Part shown: piece by piece, positions 37,722 to 48,257 of the stretch | Position numbering within the stretch: position 1 is the first letter of the stretch | Layout: the number at the start of each line of letters is the position of its first letter | NCBI RefSeq assembly: GCF_029167365.1 | Contig: NZ_JARFNM010000001.1 | Coordinates: forward strand, 798,001 to 862,000 | Direction of reading: 5' to 3' | DNA: 64,000 nucleotides | DNA from: Amygdalobacter nucleatus | GTDB taxonomy: Bacteria > Bacillota > Clostridia > Saccharofermentanales > Fastidiosipilaceae | Made by a program: the position numbers and the translations under genes | Notes under the pieces: model-generated | What the model was told of the DNA's origin: nothing | Database searches by the model: none | What the model saw: only the letters and a program-made list of their open reading frames with translations

Positions 37722-39176
37722 TTAACCACGTTTCCAAGTCTTAGGTCTAAAGCAAAGTAGCACTGGCAAAATTTCCAAACGTCCAGCAATCATTGAGAAA
37801 GTTAGGACAAATTTAGAGAAGTTATTATAAAAGGCAAAACTGCCAGTTGGACCAACTGCGCCTAAACCAGGACCGATGTTGTTAAAAGTGGCCACTGTTG
37901 CACTAAAGGCCGTTGTGAAGTCTGGGCTGTCAAGACTGACTAAGAGGACAATTAAGCCAAAAATAAACATGTAAACGGCGAAATAGGCATGCATACCACG
38001 CACAGTGTCTTTGGAAAGAGCTTTGTTATCCATCTGAATAAAATAGACGCGGTTAGGCGAGAGAGTTCTAATTATTTCAGCTTTAACAGATTTGAATAAG
38101 ACAGCTACACGATAGATTTTTAAGCCGCCAGCTGTTGAACCAGCCGAAGCGCCAAAGATAGAAATGATCGTGATAATCACATGCGAAAAAGCAGGCCACT
38201 TATTGTAGTCGACTGTACAGAAACCGGCGGTTGTCATCAGTGAACTTGTGGTAAAGAAGGCATTGCGGAGAGCTTCGGCAAAATTTTGTGACATTGGTAG
38301 AATACTCCAAGTGATCAACAAGGTAGCTGCTGAAATGATAAATATATACCAGCGTAGCTCTTCATTTTTGAAAAATAGCTTAAATTGCTTCATCAATAAG
38401 AGGTAATAAAGGTTAAAGTTCATGCCGAAAAAGACCAAACTGATCGCAACAACATACTCAATATATACAGAATGGTAAGCACCAATGCTTGCCATTTTAC
38501 TACTCATACCACCAGTACCAGCGATACCAAATGCATGGACAAAGGCATCGAATAAAGGCATGTGACCAAGCCAAAGAAGAATGACGACTAACATGGTCAT
38601 GCAGAGATAAATAGTATATAAGGTACGCGTCATATCTTTGACTTTAGGCAAAAGCTTACCAAAAACAGGACCAGGAATTTCAGCTTTTAGTACGTTCACA
38701 TTAGCTGAATTGCTAGCTGCATTTGGCATGATGGCAATGACGAAGACCAGTACACCCATACCACCAATTAAGTGCGTGAAACTACGCCAAAAAATTAAGC
38801 TATGGGGTAGAAGCTCAATATTGGGGATAACACTAGAACCAGTTGTGGTAAAACCACTTGCTGTTTCAAACATTGCATCCATAAAATTAGGCACATAGCC
38901 ACTCAAAAAAAATGGCAGAGCTCCGATAGCTGACATGATAAACCATGACATAGCACAGATAATGTAGCCTTCCTTGGCGTAAATCTCTTTCATGTTGGGA
39001 CGCTTGAAACCTAACAAAAAGCTTAAGATTAAGCACAAGCTTTTTGTGATTGCAAAGCTGATAAAAACTTTTGCTTCTTCTGCATAGATCCAAGCTACTA
39101 ATACAGGAACACAGAGTAAAGCGGCTAGAATCAGCAACATGCGGCTGATCATCAATTTGATCATGCCATGATTCAT
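37722..39176 (-). CDS. trkH: Trk-type potassium uptake channel protein
   Basis: The 484-residue membrane protein has four channel repeats with filter segments SGFTTTGSSV, AGTGGMSS, TAGFCTVDY and NNIGPGLGAVG. It takes up K+ under control of TrkA, whose gene overlaps it by 4 bp (ATGA). The mobile element downstream carries a second K+ channel of this superfamily. Confidence 0.93.
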   Translation of the reverse strand: MNHGMIKLMISRMLLILAALLCVPVLVAWIYAEEAKVFISFAITKSLCLILSFLLGFKRPNMKEIYAKEGYIICAMSWFIMSAIGALPFFLSGYVPNFMDAMFETASGFTTTGSSVIPNIELLPHSLIFWRSFTHLIGGMGVLVFVIAIMPNAASNSANVNVLKAEIPGPVFGKLLPKVKDMTRTLYTIYLCMTMLVVILLWLGHMPLFDAFVHAFGIAGTGGMSSKMASIGAYHSVYIEYVVAISLVFFGMNFNLYYLLLMKQFKLFFKNEELRWYIFIISAATLLITWSILPMSQNFAEALRNAFFTTSSLMTTAGFCTVDYNKWPAFSHVIITIISIFGASAGSTAGGLKIYRVAVLFKSVKAEIIRTLSPNRVYFIQMDNKALSKDTVRGMHAYFAVYMFIFGLIVLLVSLDSPDFTTAFSATVATFNNIGPGLGAVGPTGSFAFYNNFSKFVLTFSMIAGRLEILPVLLCFRPKTWKRG

Positions 39177-40555
39177 ACGTCAGCCTCCTTGAGAATATCG
39201 TCGACATCATCAAAGTTTTTATGTGTAGTAACAATTAAGACACGGTCGTTTTCTTTGATAAGATCTTGACCTGAAGGGAAAATTAAGCGATTATCACGAA
39301 TGATATAGGCAATTAAGATATTATCTTTTAATGTCAAATTAGCTAGTGGTATATTTATGCAGTGAGCAGTCGCTTTAACGTTAAATTGTAAAACTTCAAC
39401 TTTATCGTTGCAGAGACGATAGAGGGCATCAACGTTAGAACCACTAGCGTTACCATAAGCACGGACGAACCGAATAATTTTATCAGCAACTAACAAACGC
39501 GGCGTAATTACAGAATGTTGAGAAAATTCTGCCTTATCTTCATCATATAGTAAAGATAGCAAATTTATACGATTGACTTTTGAAATTACCTTTGGAACTT
39601 TTTCCCTAGCAGCATACAGACTGATCAACAAGTTTTCTTCGTCGATACCTGTCAAAGCGATACTTGCATCATAATCTTGGAGTTGCTCAGCATCCAAGAC
39701 TTTTTGGTTGGTACCATCATCGTTAATGATTGTCACATTTGGAAAATCTTGACAGAGTTCATTAGCAATATCTTCATTAACTTCAATAACTTTTGGCGAA
39801 ATATTACCTCTTTGCAGGCGAGGAATTAAGTATTTTGTAATCTTGCCACCACCGATGATCAAAGCGTTTTTAATTTTCTTTCGGCTATAACCGACATAGG
39901 CATAAAAACTGTTTAATTCTTTAATATCACCAGTAACATAGGTGCGGTCGCCTTCCAAAATCTCAGTCTGGCCAAAAGGAATGAGCACTTCGCCAGATTG
40001 CCGCTCAATTGCTAGAACAATCACGCTCTTAAATTTATTACGGACAGTGATCATGTTTTGACCGATTAACTGACTGTTTGCTGGTAATTTCAAATTGAGT
40101 AAATAGCCACGGTCGTGAGCGAATTGTTCAACATTGCTAGCTTGCGGAAATTGCAGGTTACCAGCAATATCTCTAGCTGCCTGCAATTCAGGATTGATAA
40201 TCATATCAATGCCTAGTTTAGAACGCAAAAAGTTGATTTGCTTAGTATAGTTAGGGTCACGGACACGGGCAATTGCTTTCTTGGCACCCAATGACTTAGC
40301 TGTCAAAGCAGCAATTAAATTGGTTTCATCTTTTGGGGTAACAGCGATAAAAATATCTGTTTCTGCTACATTACTATCTTGTTGAACGTCGTATAAAGCG
40401 CCATTACCAACATAGCCTGTTATATCAAATTCACTGATCATATCGTTGATGACAGCTTCATCGAGATCAATCAAGGTTATATCGTGATTAGCATCTGCTA
40501 AATCCTGGCAAAGTGTTTCGCCAACTTTGCCTGCACCAACAATCATTATTTTCAT
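39173..40555 (-). CDS. trkA: Trk potassium uptake regulatory protein
   Basis: The 460-residue protein has two RCK halves, each with a Rossmann motif: MIVGAGKVGE (residue 4) and LIIGGGKITK (about 236). It binds NAD(H) or nucleotides and gates TrkH. Each half ends with a RCK_C-like domain. It is the first gene of the trkA-trkH pair. Confidence 0.94.
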   Translation of the reverse strand: MKIMIVGAGKVGETLCQDLADANHDITLIDLDEAVINDMISEFDITGYVGNGALYDVQQDSNVAETDIFIAVTPKDETNLIAALTAKSLGAKKAIARVRDPNYTKQINFLRSKLGIDMIINPELQAARDIAGNLQFPQASNVEQFAHDRGYLLNLKLPANSQLIGQNMITVRNKFKSVIVLAIERQSGEVLIPFGQTEILEGDRTYVTGDIKELNSFYAYVGYSRKKIKNALIIGGGKITKYLIPRLQRGNISPKVIEVNEDIANELCQDFPNVTIINDDGTNQKVLDAEQLQDYDASIALTGIDEENLLISLYAAREKVPKVISKVNRINLLSLLYDEDKAEFSQHSVITPRLLVADKIIRFVRAYGNASGSNVDALYRLCNDKVEVLQFNVKATAHCINIPLANLTLKDNILIAYIIRDNRLIFPSGQDLIKENDRVLIVTTHKNFDDVDDILKEADV

Positions 40556-40686
40556 ATTATCTTCCTTTAATTACAAAGATCCTATTTGATGACTCATTGT
40601 ACCATAATTTCTACCAGCTTTAACATTTAATTGCTTTGTGTTAATCTAGTAGAAAATTTATTCTAAATATATGTGGAGGAGTGAGA

Positions 40687-42195
40687 ATGGCACAGATTTT
40701 CAATGAAGAGTCACATACTTTTAGTGAGTACTTATTGATTCCTAATTTGACTACAACTGAATGTCAGAGTCATAATGTAAATTTGAAAACAGCAATTACC
40801 CGTTATAAAGTAGGTGAACGAGAAAAAGCGCTGACGATAAATATCCCTTTAGTTTCAGCTATTATGCAATCTGTTTCTAATCATACTTTAGCGATAGCAC
40901 TTGCCAAAGAAGGCGGCCTTTCTTTTATTTATGGTTCGCAATCAGCTGAAAGTGAAGCTGAAATGGTCAGAATGGTCAAAAGCTACAAGGCAGGTATCGT
41001 TTCAAGTGATTCCAATTTGCCAATCGATAGTACTTTAGCTGACGCTCTTAAATTGAAAAAAATCAGTGGTCATTCAACTATTGCTGTAACTGATGATGGA
41101 ACAAGTTCTGGCAAATTGTTAGGTTTATTAACTTCAAGAGACTATCGCTTAAGTCGTACTAATTTAGACACACCAATCAAGAACTTGATGACGCCGATTG
41201 AACGGCTAGTAACAGCCCAAGATGGTATTACACTATCTGAGGCTAACGATATTATTTGGGAACACAAACTCAATCAATTACCTATTATTGATAATGATGG
41301 CAAATTAATCGGCTTAGTTTTCAGAAAGGACTATGATTCGCATAAAGATCATCCTAACGAAATTTTGGATAGCCGTAAACGCTTGCTAGTTGGTGCTGGC
41401 ATTAATACCAGAGATTATATGGAACGGGTACCATTGCTGATTGAAGCTGGTGTCGATGTCTTATGTATTGACTCATCAGATGGCTTCTCTGAATGGCAAT
41501 ATCAGACAATCAAATGGATCAAGGCCAATTACCCAGACATGCTAGTTGGCGCAGGTAATGTAGTTGATGCTGACGGCTTTAACTATCTTGCTGATGCAGG
41601 CGCTGACTTCATCAAAGTTGGAATTGGCGGCGGTTCAATTTGTATTACTCGTGAAACAAAAGGTATTGGTTGTGGCCAGGCAACAGCTGTTTACAATGTG
41701 GCCAAGGCTAGAGATGCATATTGTGCAAAGCATGGTGTATATATTCCAATTTGCTCTGATGGTGGTATCGTGCATGATTACCATATGACGTTAGCTTTAG
41801 CTATGGGTGCTGATTTCATTATGCTAGGCCGTTATTTCGCTAGATTTGATGAAAGCCCAACTAAGCGTATGATGGTTGGTGGTAAGTACGTCAAAGAGTA
41901 TTGGGGTGAAGGCTCTAACCGTGCTCGTAATTGGCAGCGTTATGATGAAGGTGACACGAAAGGTGGCATGCTCTTTGAAGAGGGCGTTGATTCATATGTT
42001 CCTTACGCTGGTTCACTGGCATCAAACGTACAAAATAGTTTAGCTAAAATTAAGGCTACAATGTGTTCAGTTGGTAGCTTAACCATTCCAGAGCTACAAG
42101 CCAAGGCTCGCTTGGTTAGAGTTTCCGCAACTTCAATTGTTGAAGGCGGAGCACATGATGTTATATTGAAAAATAGTCAGAGTATCGATTTATAA
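40687..42195 (+). CDS. guaB: IMP dehydrogenase
   Basis: The 502-residue enzyme oxidises IMP to XMP, the first step to GMP. It has two CBS domains (about residues 105-225) and the catalytic loop [12 protein letters not shown] with the active cysteine, then [10 protein letters not shown] and the flap [12 protein letters not shown] 40687 follows GGAGGAG. Confidence 0.94.
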   Translation: MAQIFNEESHTFSEYLLIPNLTTTECQSHNVNLKTAITRYKVGEREKALTINIPLVSAIMQSVSNHTLAIALAKEGGLSFIYGSQSAESEAEMVRMVKSYKAGIVSSDSNLPIDSTLADALKLKKISGHSTIAVTDDGTSSGKLLGLLTSRDYRLSRTNLDTPIKNLMTPIERLVTAQDGITLSEANDIIWEHKLNQLPIIDNDGKLIGLVFRKDYDSHKDHPNEILDSRKRLLVGAGINTRDYMERVPLLIEAGVDVLCIDSSDGFSEWQYQTIKWIKANYPDMLVGAGNVVDADGFNYLADAGADFIKVGIGGGSICITRETKGIGCGQATAVYNVAKARDAYCAKHGVYIPICSDGGIVHDYHMTLALAMGADFIMLGRYFARFDESPTKRMMVGGKYVKEYWGEGSNRARNWQRYDEGDTKGGMLFEEGVDSYVPYAGSLASNVQNSLAKIKATMCSVGSLTIPELQAKARLVRVSATSIVEGGAHDVILKNSQSIDL

Positions 42196-42217
42196 TTGCT
42201 AAGGCAGAGGAGGATTT

Positions 42218-42697
42218 ATGGCTGAAGAATTTTATGAGATGACGCTTGAAGGCGTTAATCGTTTAAATGCGGAACTTGATCGTCGTAAAGTGGAAGAACG
42301 TACAGCAATTGCAGAGCGCATGAAAGTTGCACGTGGTTTCGGTGACTTGAGCGAAAACTCAGAGTACGATGAAGCTAAGCAGGCACAAAGCGAGAATGAG
42401 CAACGTATTCAAGAATTGGAAAATATTCTTAAATATGCCAAAGTTATTGAAGATAGCGAAATTGCTAAGAATAAGGTAGCAATTGGTACAATTGTAAAGT
42501 TGGAAGACGTTAATACTGGCGAAGTTGAAGAATATAGCATCGTCGGTACAGCCGAAGAGGATATTTTCTCCAATAAGATCAGTTCAGATTCACCTGTTGG
42601 TCAAGCAGTTATCGGTAAGCGTAAAGGTCAACAAATTGAAGTTGATACACCTTATGGTATTTTCCAATACAAAATTACAGGTATTTCTCGTAAATAG
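42218..42697 (+). CDS. greA: Transcription elongation factor GreA
   Basis: The 159-residue factor has an N-terminal coiled coil (GFGDLSENSEYDEAKQAQ carries the acidic tip) and a C-terminal globular domain. It rescues backtracked RNA polymerase. It directly precedes lysS, a common order. Confidence 0.96.
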   Translation: MAEEFYEMTLEGVNRLNAELDRRKVEERTAIAERMKVARGFGDLSENSEYDEAKQAQSENEQRIQELENILKYAKVIEDSEIAKNKVAIGTIVKLEDVNTGEVEEYSIVGTAEEDIFSNKISSDSPVGQAVIGKRKGQQIEVDTPYGIFQYKITGISRK

Positions 42698-42712
42698 TGT
42701 AGGAGTTAAAGT

Positions 42713-44629
42713 ATGGATAATCAAAACGTTAAAAATACAAGCGAACAGGTCGAAATTAGACGAGCTAAGTTGCATGAGTTAAAGGAACGTGGTAAGGATC
42801 CTTTCAGTATTACAAAATATGAGCGGACTAATTTAATTAAAGATATTCGTAATGATTATGATAACTTTGAGGATAAAGAAGTTAAATTAGTTGGTCGTAT
42901 TGTTGCTAAACGTGGTATGGGCAAGGTCAATTTTTCTGACTTGTTAGATCCAAGCGGGAAAATGCAAGTCTATACAAGACAAGATGCCATGGGCGAAGCT
43001 TATGCTGATTGGAAGAAGCTAGATATTGGCGATATTGTCGGTATAACTGGTAAGATCATGAAGACAGAAGCTGGCGAGATTACCTTGCGCAATGAAAACT
43101 ATGTTTTGTTATCTAAGGCTTTAAGACCATTGCCTGATAAGTTCCATGGCTTGCAGGATATTGAGCAACGCTGTCGTCAACGTTACGTTGATTTGATTGC
43201 TAATCAGGATGTTAAAGCAACTTTTGAAAAGCGTTCCTTGATCATTCGTGAAATTCGTCGCTTCATGGATAATCGTGGCTTCTTGGAAGTTGAAACTCCA
43301 ATTTTGAACGTTATTGCAGGTGGTGCAACAGCTCGTCCTTTTATTACGCACCATAATGCTTTGGATATAGACCTTTATTTGCGTATTGCTCCTGAGCTTT
43401 ACTTGAAACGCTTGATCATCGGTGGCTTTGATCGTGTTTATGAAATTGGCCGTAATTTTCGTAATGAAGGTATTGATAACCGTCATAATCCTGAATTTAC
43501 AATGATGGAAATGTACCAATCATATACTGATTTGTATGGTATGATGGAAATTGCTGAGAATTTGATTTCTACCTTGGCTGACAAGTTATATGGTACGACC
43601 AAAATTACTTGGGAGGGCCGTGAAGTTGATGTAACTCCGCCATTCCGTCGCTTAACAATGTTGGATGCTATCAAGCAATATTCTAACGTCGATTTCCATG
43701 ACGTTAATGACTTTGAAACAGCTGTTAAGTTAGCTGAAGAACACGATATTGAAGTTTTACCATCTCATGGCTTGGGCGACATTATTAACTCATTCTTTGA
43801 AAAGTATGTGGAAGAGAATTTGGAACAACCTACATTCATTTATGAGTATCCAATTGAAATTTCACCTTTGACAAAGAAGAAGCCAGGTAATCCTAGATTC
43901 ACTGAGCGTTATGAGTTGTTCATCCATGGTAAAGAGTTTGGTAATGCTTATTCAGAATTAAATGACCCTGAAGATCAGCGTGAGCGTTTTGCTTTGCAGG
44001 CTAAGAAACGTGAAGCTGGTGATGATGAGGCCAACAGCATTGATGAAGATTTCTGCGAAGCCCTTGAATTTGGTATGCCTCCGACAGGAGGCTTAGGGAT
44101 TGGTATCGATCGTTTGTGCATGCTTCTAACCAACCAAGATTCGATTCGTGAAGTATTGCTATTCCCAACAATGAAGACCCTTGGTGGTGTAAAATCCGAA
44201 AATGGTGTAAGTCCTAAAGAGGTTTCTACACCAAATTCAGAGCCGGAAAAAATTGATTTTTCTAAGGTAAAGGTTGAGCCTTTGTTTGAAGAAGATGTTG
44301 ATTTTGATACATTCTCAAAGTCAGATTTCAGAGCAGTTAAGGTTAAAGAATGCGTTGCTGTACCGAAGTCAAAGAAACTCCTTCAGTTCACTCTTGATGA
44401 CGGAACAGGCACAGATAGAACCATTTTAAGCGGTATTCACGCATATTACGAGCCGGAAGAACTTGTTGGTAAGACACTTATCGCAATCACAAATCTTCCT
44501 CCAAGAGCAATGATGGGCATTGACTCTTGTGGTATGCTTCTCAGTGCAGTACACGAAGAAGAAGGCGAAGAGAAGCTTCATCTCCTTATGGTAGATGACC
44601 ATATTCCGGCAGGTGCAAAGCTCTATTAA
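42713..44629 (+). CDS. lysS: Lysyl-tRNA synthetase with C-terminal tRNA-binding domain; hybrid host/element gene
   Basis: The 638-residue class II enzyme charges tRNA-Lys. An OB-fold anticodon domain (about 60-165) precedes the catalytic core, with motif 2 near FRNEGIDNRHNPEFTMMEMY and motif 3 GGLGIGIDRL (about 458). Residues about 530-638 form a Trbp111/EMAP-type tRNA-binding domain. The host part ends at PTMK (about residue 487), inside the 14-bp attL repeat; everything after it comes from the integrated element. The second copy of the same domain, at 62560-63042, is the original host end. Base choice changes after about 44177, with more C in third positions. Confidence 0.95.
   Translation: MDNQNVKNTSEQVEIRRAKLHELKERGKDPFSITKYERTNLIKDIRNDYDNFEDKEVKLVGRIVAKRGMGKVNFSDLLDPSGKMQVYTRQDAMGEAYADWKKLDIGDIVGITGKIMKTEAGEITLRNENYVLLSKALRPLPDKFHGLQDIEQRCRQRYVDLIANQDVKATFEKRSLIIREIRRFMDNRGFLEVETPILNVIAGGATARPFITHHNALDIDLYLRIAPELYLKRLIIGGFDRVYEIGRNFRNEGIDNRHNPEFTMMEMYQSYTDLYGMMEIAENLISTLADKLYGTTKITWEGREVDVTPPFRRLTMLDAIKQYSNVDFHDVNDFETAVKLAEEHDIEVLPSHGLGDIINSFFEKYVEENLEQPTFIYEYPIEISPLTKKKPGNPRFTERYELFIHGKEFGNAYSELNDPEDQRERFALQAKKREAGDDEANSIDEDFCEALEFGMPPTGGLGIGIDRLCMLLTNQDSIREVLLFPTMKTLGGVKSENGVSPKEVSTPNSEPEKIDFSKVKVEPLFEEDVDFDTFSKSDFRAVKVKECVAVPKSKKLLQFTLDDGTGTDRTILSGIHAYYEPEELVGKTLIAITNLPPRAMMGIDSCGMLLSAVHEEEGEEKLHLLMVDDHIPAGAKLY
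44163..44176. other. attL core repeat
   Basis: TCCCAACAATGAAG occurs here and again at 62573-62586, in the same orientation. Both copies encode PTMK in the lysS frame. Confidence 0.85.
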
Positions 44630-44630
44630 G

Positions 44631-44668
44631 AAGTACCGTTTTACTTTACAAAACGGGATGTACTTCAT
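44631..44668 (+). terminator. Terminator after the hybrid lysS
   Basis: GAAGTACCGTTTT pairs with AAAACGGGATGTACTTC with a small bulge, followed by ATTTG. It comes with the element. Confidence 0.6.
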
Positions 44669-44696
44669 TTGTGAAAAAGCTCTGAAAATACACAAA

Positions 44697-44717
44697 TACA
44701 CCAAATTTACACCAAAT
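44697..44717. repeat. Candidate integrase arm-type sites, left end
   Basis: TACACCAAAT occurs at 44697-44706 and 44708-44717, spaced 11 bp. Related copies lie near the right end at 62429-62497. Confidence 0.5.
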
Positions 44718-44841
44718 GGTGCTTGAAACGGTGCAGAGCCTTAAAAATCGCATATTTTAAAGATATATGGGCAGTTCCATTGCGGAATTGCCCATTTTCA
44801 GAAAGAAAAAGATAAATTGGTATTTATAAAGGAGAATATTG

Positions 44842-45438
44842 ATGAAACTATTTTTATGTTCGCACTTTTCAAGTGTGGGAAGTCTGATAAAGGAAGAAAT
44901 TGAAAATAAGAAAGTCGCATTTATTCCAACAGCTTCACTGCGTGAAGGCTACACCGGTTATGTCGGCTCGAAAATTATTCAAAAAGTTGGGAGCAATCGT
45001 AACTGAAATTGATATTTCAACGGAGGCTTATTCAACGATACAGTCTGTTTTTGAAGATGCGGATGTGATATATTTTACCGGCGGAAATTCTTTTTCCTTA
45101 TAGACCAGCTCCGTAAAACGGGAACGGATGAGCTGTTGAAAAAAGAATTGGCAAAGGGAAAACTGATGATTGGTGAATCGGCAGGTGCGATTATATGCGC
45201 TCCAAGCATCCAATATATCGAGCAAATGGATGAAAAGCCGGAGGACTACTCACAAGAAGATGATGCAGGGCTTGATTTGATTGATTTCTATGTTCTTCCG
45301 CATTATCTTACAGCACCATTTAAGAAAGTTACCGAGAAAATAATGACTGAATTTTCGGATTTGAATCTATGCCCTATTAACAACCATCAGGGAATTGTAA
45401 TTGATGGTGAAGGTTCAAAGGTTATTTGCAAAGACTAA
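44842..45438 (+). pseudogene. Broken S51-type peptidase (PepE-like)
   Basis: Three overlapping frames together give a protein like the aspartyl dipeptidase/cyanophycinase S51 family: KKVAFIPTAS, then YFTGGNSFSL, then the nucleophile elbow IGESAGAI and a final NNHQGIVIDG. The frame changes near 44980 and near 45100 by single bases, so no full protein can be made. AAGGAG precedes ATG 44842. It is cargo next to the left end. Confidence 0.8.
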
Positions 45439-45492
45439 TTTGAAAAATCCTTTTTTTGAAACTGGAAAATCGGAAGCTGAGGAGATAGACTA

Positions 45493-46011
45493 TTGAGAAC
45501 ATATGAGAATAAAGACGAGCTTAAAAACGAGATAAATAAAAGCTTTGCAAAGTATATTTCAGAATTTAATGATATTCCGGAGCATTTAAAAGATAAGAGA
45601 ATTGATGAGGTCGATCGAACTCCGGCAGAAAATCTTGCTTATCAGGTTGGCTGGACAACTCTTGTTATTAAATGGGAATCAGACGAAAGAAAGGGTATTC
45701 CTGTCAAAACTCCTTCGGATAATTTTAAGTGGAATCAGCTTGGCGAATTATATCAATGGTTCACAGATACATATGCTCAGCTGTCACTGCAAGAATTGAA
45801 AGACAGATTGAATGAGAATATCAACTCTATTTATGTAATGATTGATTCTCTGAGTGAGGAAGAATTATTTAAACCACATATGAGAAAATGGGCTGACGAA
45901 GCAACTAAAACAGCTGTCTGGGAAGTATACAAATTCATACATGTTAATACAGTTGCTCCGTTCGGAACCTTTAGAACCAAGATTAGAAAATGGAAAAAGA
46001 TTGCACTATAA
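45493..46011 (+). CDS. ClbS/DfsB-family four-helix bundle protein
   Basis: The 172-residue protein resembles the ClbS/DfsB (DUF1706) family: ENLAYQVGWTTLVIKWESDE, KWNQLGELYQWF and a C-terminal helix ending FGTFRTKIRKWKK. One family member, ClbS, protects its host from colibactin; most have no known role. The start is TTG 45493, seven bases after GAGGAG. It is intact cargo of the element. Confidence 0.8.
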   Translation: MRTYENKDELKNEINKSFAKYISEFNDIPEHLKDKRIDEVDRTPAENLAYQVGWTTLVIKWESDERKGIPVKTPSDNFKWNQLGELYQWFTDTYAQLSLQELKDRLNENINSIYVMIDSLSEEELFKPHMRKWADEATKTAVWEVYKFIHVNTVAPFGTFRTKIRKWKKIAL

Positions 46012-46029
46012 CTTCCAGTTTGCCAACTT

Positions 46030-46072
46030 GCCCTTTGAGAGAGGAGAAATCCCTTTCCCAAAGGGCTTTTTC
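46030..46072 (+). terminator. Terminator after the ClbS-like gene
   Basis: GCCCTTTG and CAAAGGGC pair and are followed by TTTTTCTATTT. Confidence 0.8.
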
Positions 46073-46146
46073 TATTTATACGGATATTCGCAAACTACAA
46101 GATAAAGCCAAAACTTCATATACTCTAAGCACAAGGAGGTTGAGGT

Positions 46147-47541
46147 TTGGCTATGAATAACAGTTTAGCAGAAGTACACCCGGAGCTTGTTTCGGAGTGG
46201 TCGGAAAAGAATTTAACGCTTACGCCTGATGACATTACTTTCGGTTCAAATAAAAAAGTATGGTGGAAAGGTGCTTGCGGTCACGAATGGGAAACAAGTA
46301 TAAAGGCTCGTTCCAGTGGAGAGAAATGCCCCATATGCTCCGGTGCGAGAGTGATTGAGGGAATTAACGATTTAAGTACATTGAAGCCGGAATTGGCTTC
46401 GGAGTGGTCAGAGAAAAATGAAATCAAGCCGACAGAGGTATCTATCGGCTCACACAAGAAAGTGATATGGAAGTGTAAATTAGGACACGAATGGATAGCC
46501 ACTGTAAAGAGCAGAACCATCAACAAAACAGGTTGCCCGTACTGCTACCATAACAAAGTGCTTGTAGGATTTAATGACTTTGCAACGCTATTCCCGGAAG
46601 TTGCAAATGAATGGTCGGACAAGAATGAAAAGAAGCCTACCGAAGTTATGGCGTTTGCAAACAGCAAGGCTTGATGGAAGTGCAGAATCTGCGGTTATGA
46701 ATGGAATACGCTTATCTCTACACGTTCAGGCGGCAGTAAATGTCCTTGTTGCAGTGGCTATACATTTATAAAAGGCAGAAATGACCTAAAAAGTACACAC
46801 CCGCAGATAGCCAAAGAATGGTCAGAGAAAAACTATTCTCTGCAACCGGATGAAGTCAATGCAAAGTCGAGGAAAAATGTATGGTGGCATTGCAGAAAAT
46901 GTGGAAACGAGTGGAAATCAGTTATCAATGCCCGTGTGAAAGGAACGGTTTGCCCTGTCTGTGCAGAGCGAGAAGTGCTTGCCGGATACAATGACTTTGC
47001 AACAACTGATAGAAAATTACTTGTTGAGTGGGATTATGAATTAAACAAGTTAAAACCGACAGAAGTTTCAAGAAATTCGGCAAAGAGAGCGTGGTGGAAA
47101 TGCAGATACGGTCATTCTTGGAGTATGAAGATAAATGAGCGTACTGTTCTTGGAAAGGGGTGCAGGATGTGTGAGCAGGAGTATATGTCGTTGTTCCCGG
47201 CTCTTGCAATCAGTTATTATTCCAATTTGAAAGGATTGAAAGTTGAACTTGGCTCTGATAGGTTATTAGGCATTCCACTTGATGTATATATCCCACTGGA
47301 GCAGATTGCCATTCAAGTGAATACAGACTCGGAGAAGATAGATATACTAAAGGAACATCTCTGTAAACAACGTGGAATCAAACTCATTAAGTTGCCGATG
47401 AAGCCAAACGAAGCGGAACCCGAATATGTACAGCGTATCAAAGCAGCATTTCAGAGCGTACATATATTTATATCTTCCGATACAGAAGAAGATGTTAAGA
47501 TAATCAGGAAAATATTTAAGAACTGGAGGAACAGCCGATGA
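46147..47541 (+). pseudogene. Zinc-ribbon repeat protein with nuclease-like C terminus, one in-frame TGA
   Basis: A single frame of 464 codons is interrupted only by TGA at 46672-46674. It encodes about five repeats of roughly 70 residues, each with an EWSEKN segment, a (W)WKCxxGHEW segment and a CPxC pair, as in DUF4379-type treble-clef proteins. The TGA stands where other repeats have the first Trp of WW. The last 110 residues (LDVYIPLEQIAIQVN, LCKQRGIKLIKLP) resemble a Vsr/PD-(D/E)XK nuclease fold, with Gln where a catalytic Glu is usual. It is probably a recently broken gene. It overlaps the next gene by 4 bp. Confidence 0.7.
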
Positions 47542-47711
47542 GAGAAACGAAATATCACATTTATCTAACCGATGATGAGCAAAGCAGAGTGATACAGTCG
47601 CTTATCAATCTGAAAAACAACCTCATAGTACAAGGAAGATACACCGACGCAGTAGATGAAGTTCTTCTGAAAGTGCTGTCCGCAAGGAAAAAGAAACTGA
47701 AAATCAAATAA
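47538..47711 (+). CDS. Small ICE protein of 57 residues
   Basis: The frame begins MRETKYHIYLTDDEQSRVI and ends in a lysine-rich tail. Small proteins of this type are common in Tn1549-like elements; the function is unknown. A GGAGG lies 9 bp before the ATG, and the start overlaps the stop of the zinc-ribbon gene. Confidence 0.65.
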   Translation: MRETKYHIYLTDDEQSRVIQSLINLKNNLIVQGRYTDAVDEVLLKVLSARKKKLKIK

Positions 47712-47727
47712 TTTCAAGCATTTATGC

Positions 47728-47766
47728 CGTCTGTTTTTTAACCGAAACAGGCGATTTTTTTTGTTG
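47728..47766 (+). terminator. Terminator after the small ICE protein
   Basis: GTCTGTTT and AAACAGGC pair around TTTAACCG, followed by eight T residues. Confidence 0.7.
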
Positions 47767-47802
47767 TCAAAAATTTTTTGAAAATTTTTTCGGAAAAGCA
47801 GC

Positions 47803-47852
47803 GATTTTGGGTGTCCAAAATGAAGCCTTTTGTGCAATGAGTGAAGGGGTTA
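47803..47852 (+). repeat. 50-bp direct repeat, copy A
   Basis: The sequence starting GATTTTGGGTGTCCAAAATG is repeated at 59074-59123 with one mismatch in 50 bases. Confidence 0.9.
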
Positions 47853-47929
47853 ATTCCTGATGATGAAGACGGAAGCCTTTTCACTTGTTCTTTGACAACT
47901 TAATACACAGGTCGTTAAGACTTTAATTC

Positions 47930-48235
47930 TGATGATAGCCACTTTAGCGGGTACGCCGAAACTTCTGAAAATTACAGAACAGCGAGAACTCCTGCTATGG
48001 GTATCGGATTGCAACCGATATGGCGATGACAGTCAGAAGGATAATGATACTTCTCTACGGAGCTGGCGGAGTACCCGGCAGAGGTTAGATTCCTATGATA
48101 CAGATAAGCAGTCTGTTTCTTAACGACTTCCCGAAAGCTATATGCTTGGCAAGGGATATTGAGAATAAATATTGCCACGACCGTTTAGGAAATGAAACGG
48201 TCAAGTACATAGCCATATTTTATTGGCTATGAATA
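47930..48235 (+). ncRNA. Highly structured non-coding region before parA
   Basis: No gene fits this stretch, but it holds many hairpins. GGGTACGCC (47949-47957) pairs with GGC and GTACCC (48065-48076) and encloses TTCTG/CAGAA (47963-47979), CAGCGAG/CTCCTG (47980-47994), TATCGG/CCGATA (48002-48020) and AGAAG/CTTCT (48035-48054). Further on come ACAGA/TCTGT, AAGC/GCTT, GACCGTTT/AAACGGTC (48179-48202) and ATAGCCA/TGGCTAT (48209-48230), the last 13 bp before a ribosome binding site. It could be a structured RNA, or an origin of transfer or replication; the sequence alone does not decide. Confidence 0.5.
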
Positions 48236-48257
48236 AATCGAAAGGAGGACGCAAGAG

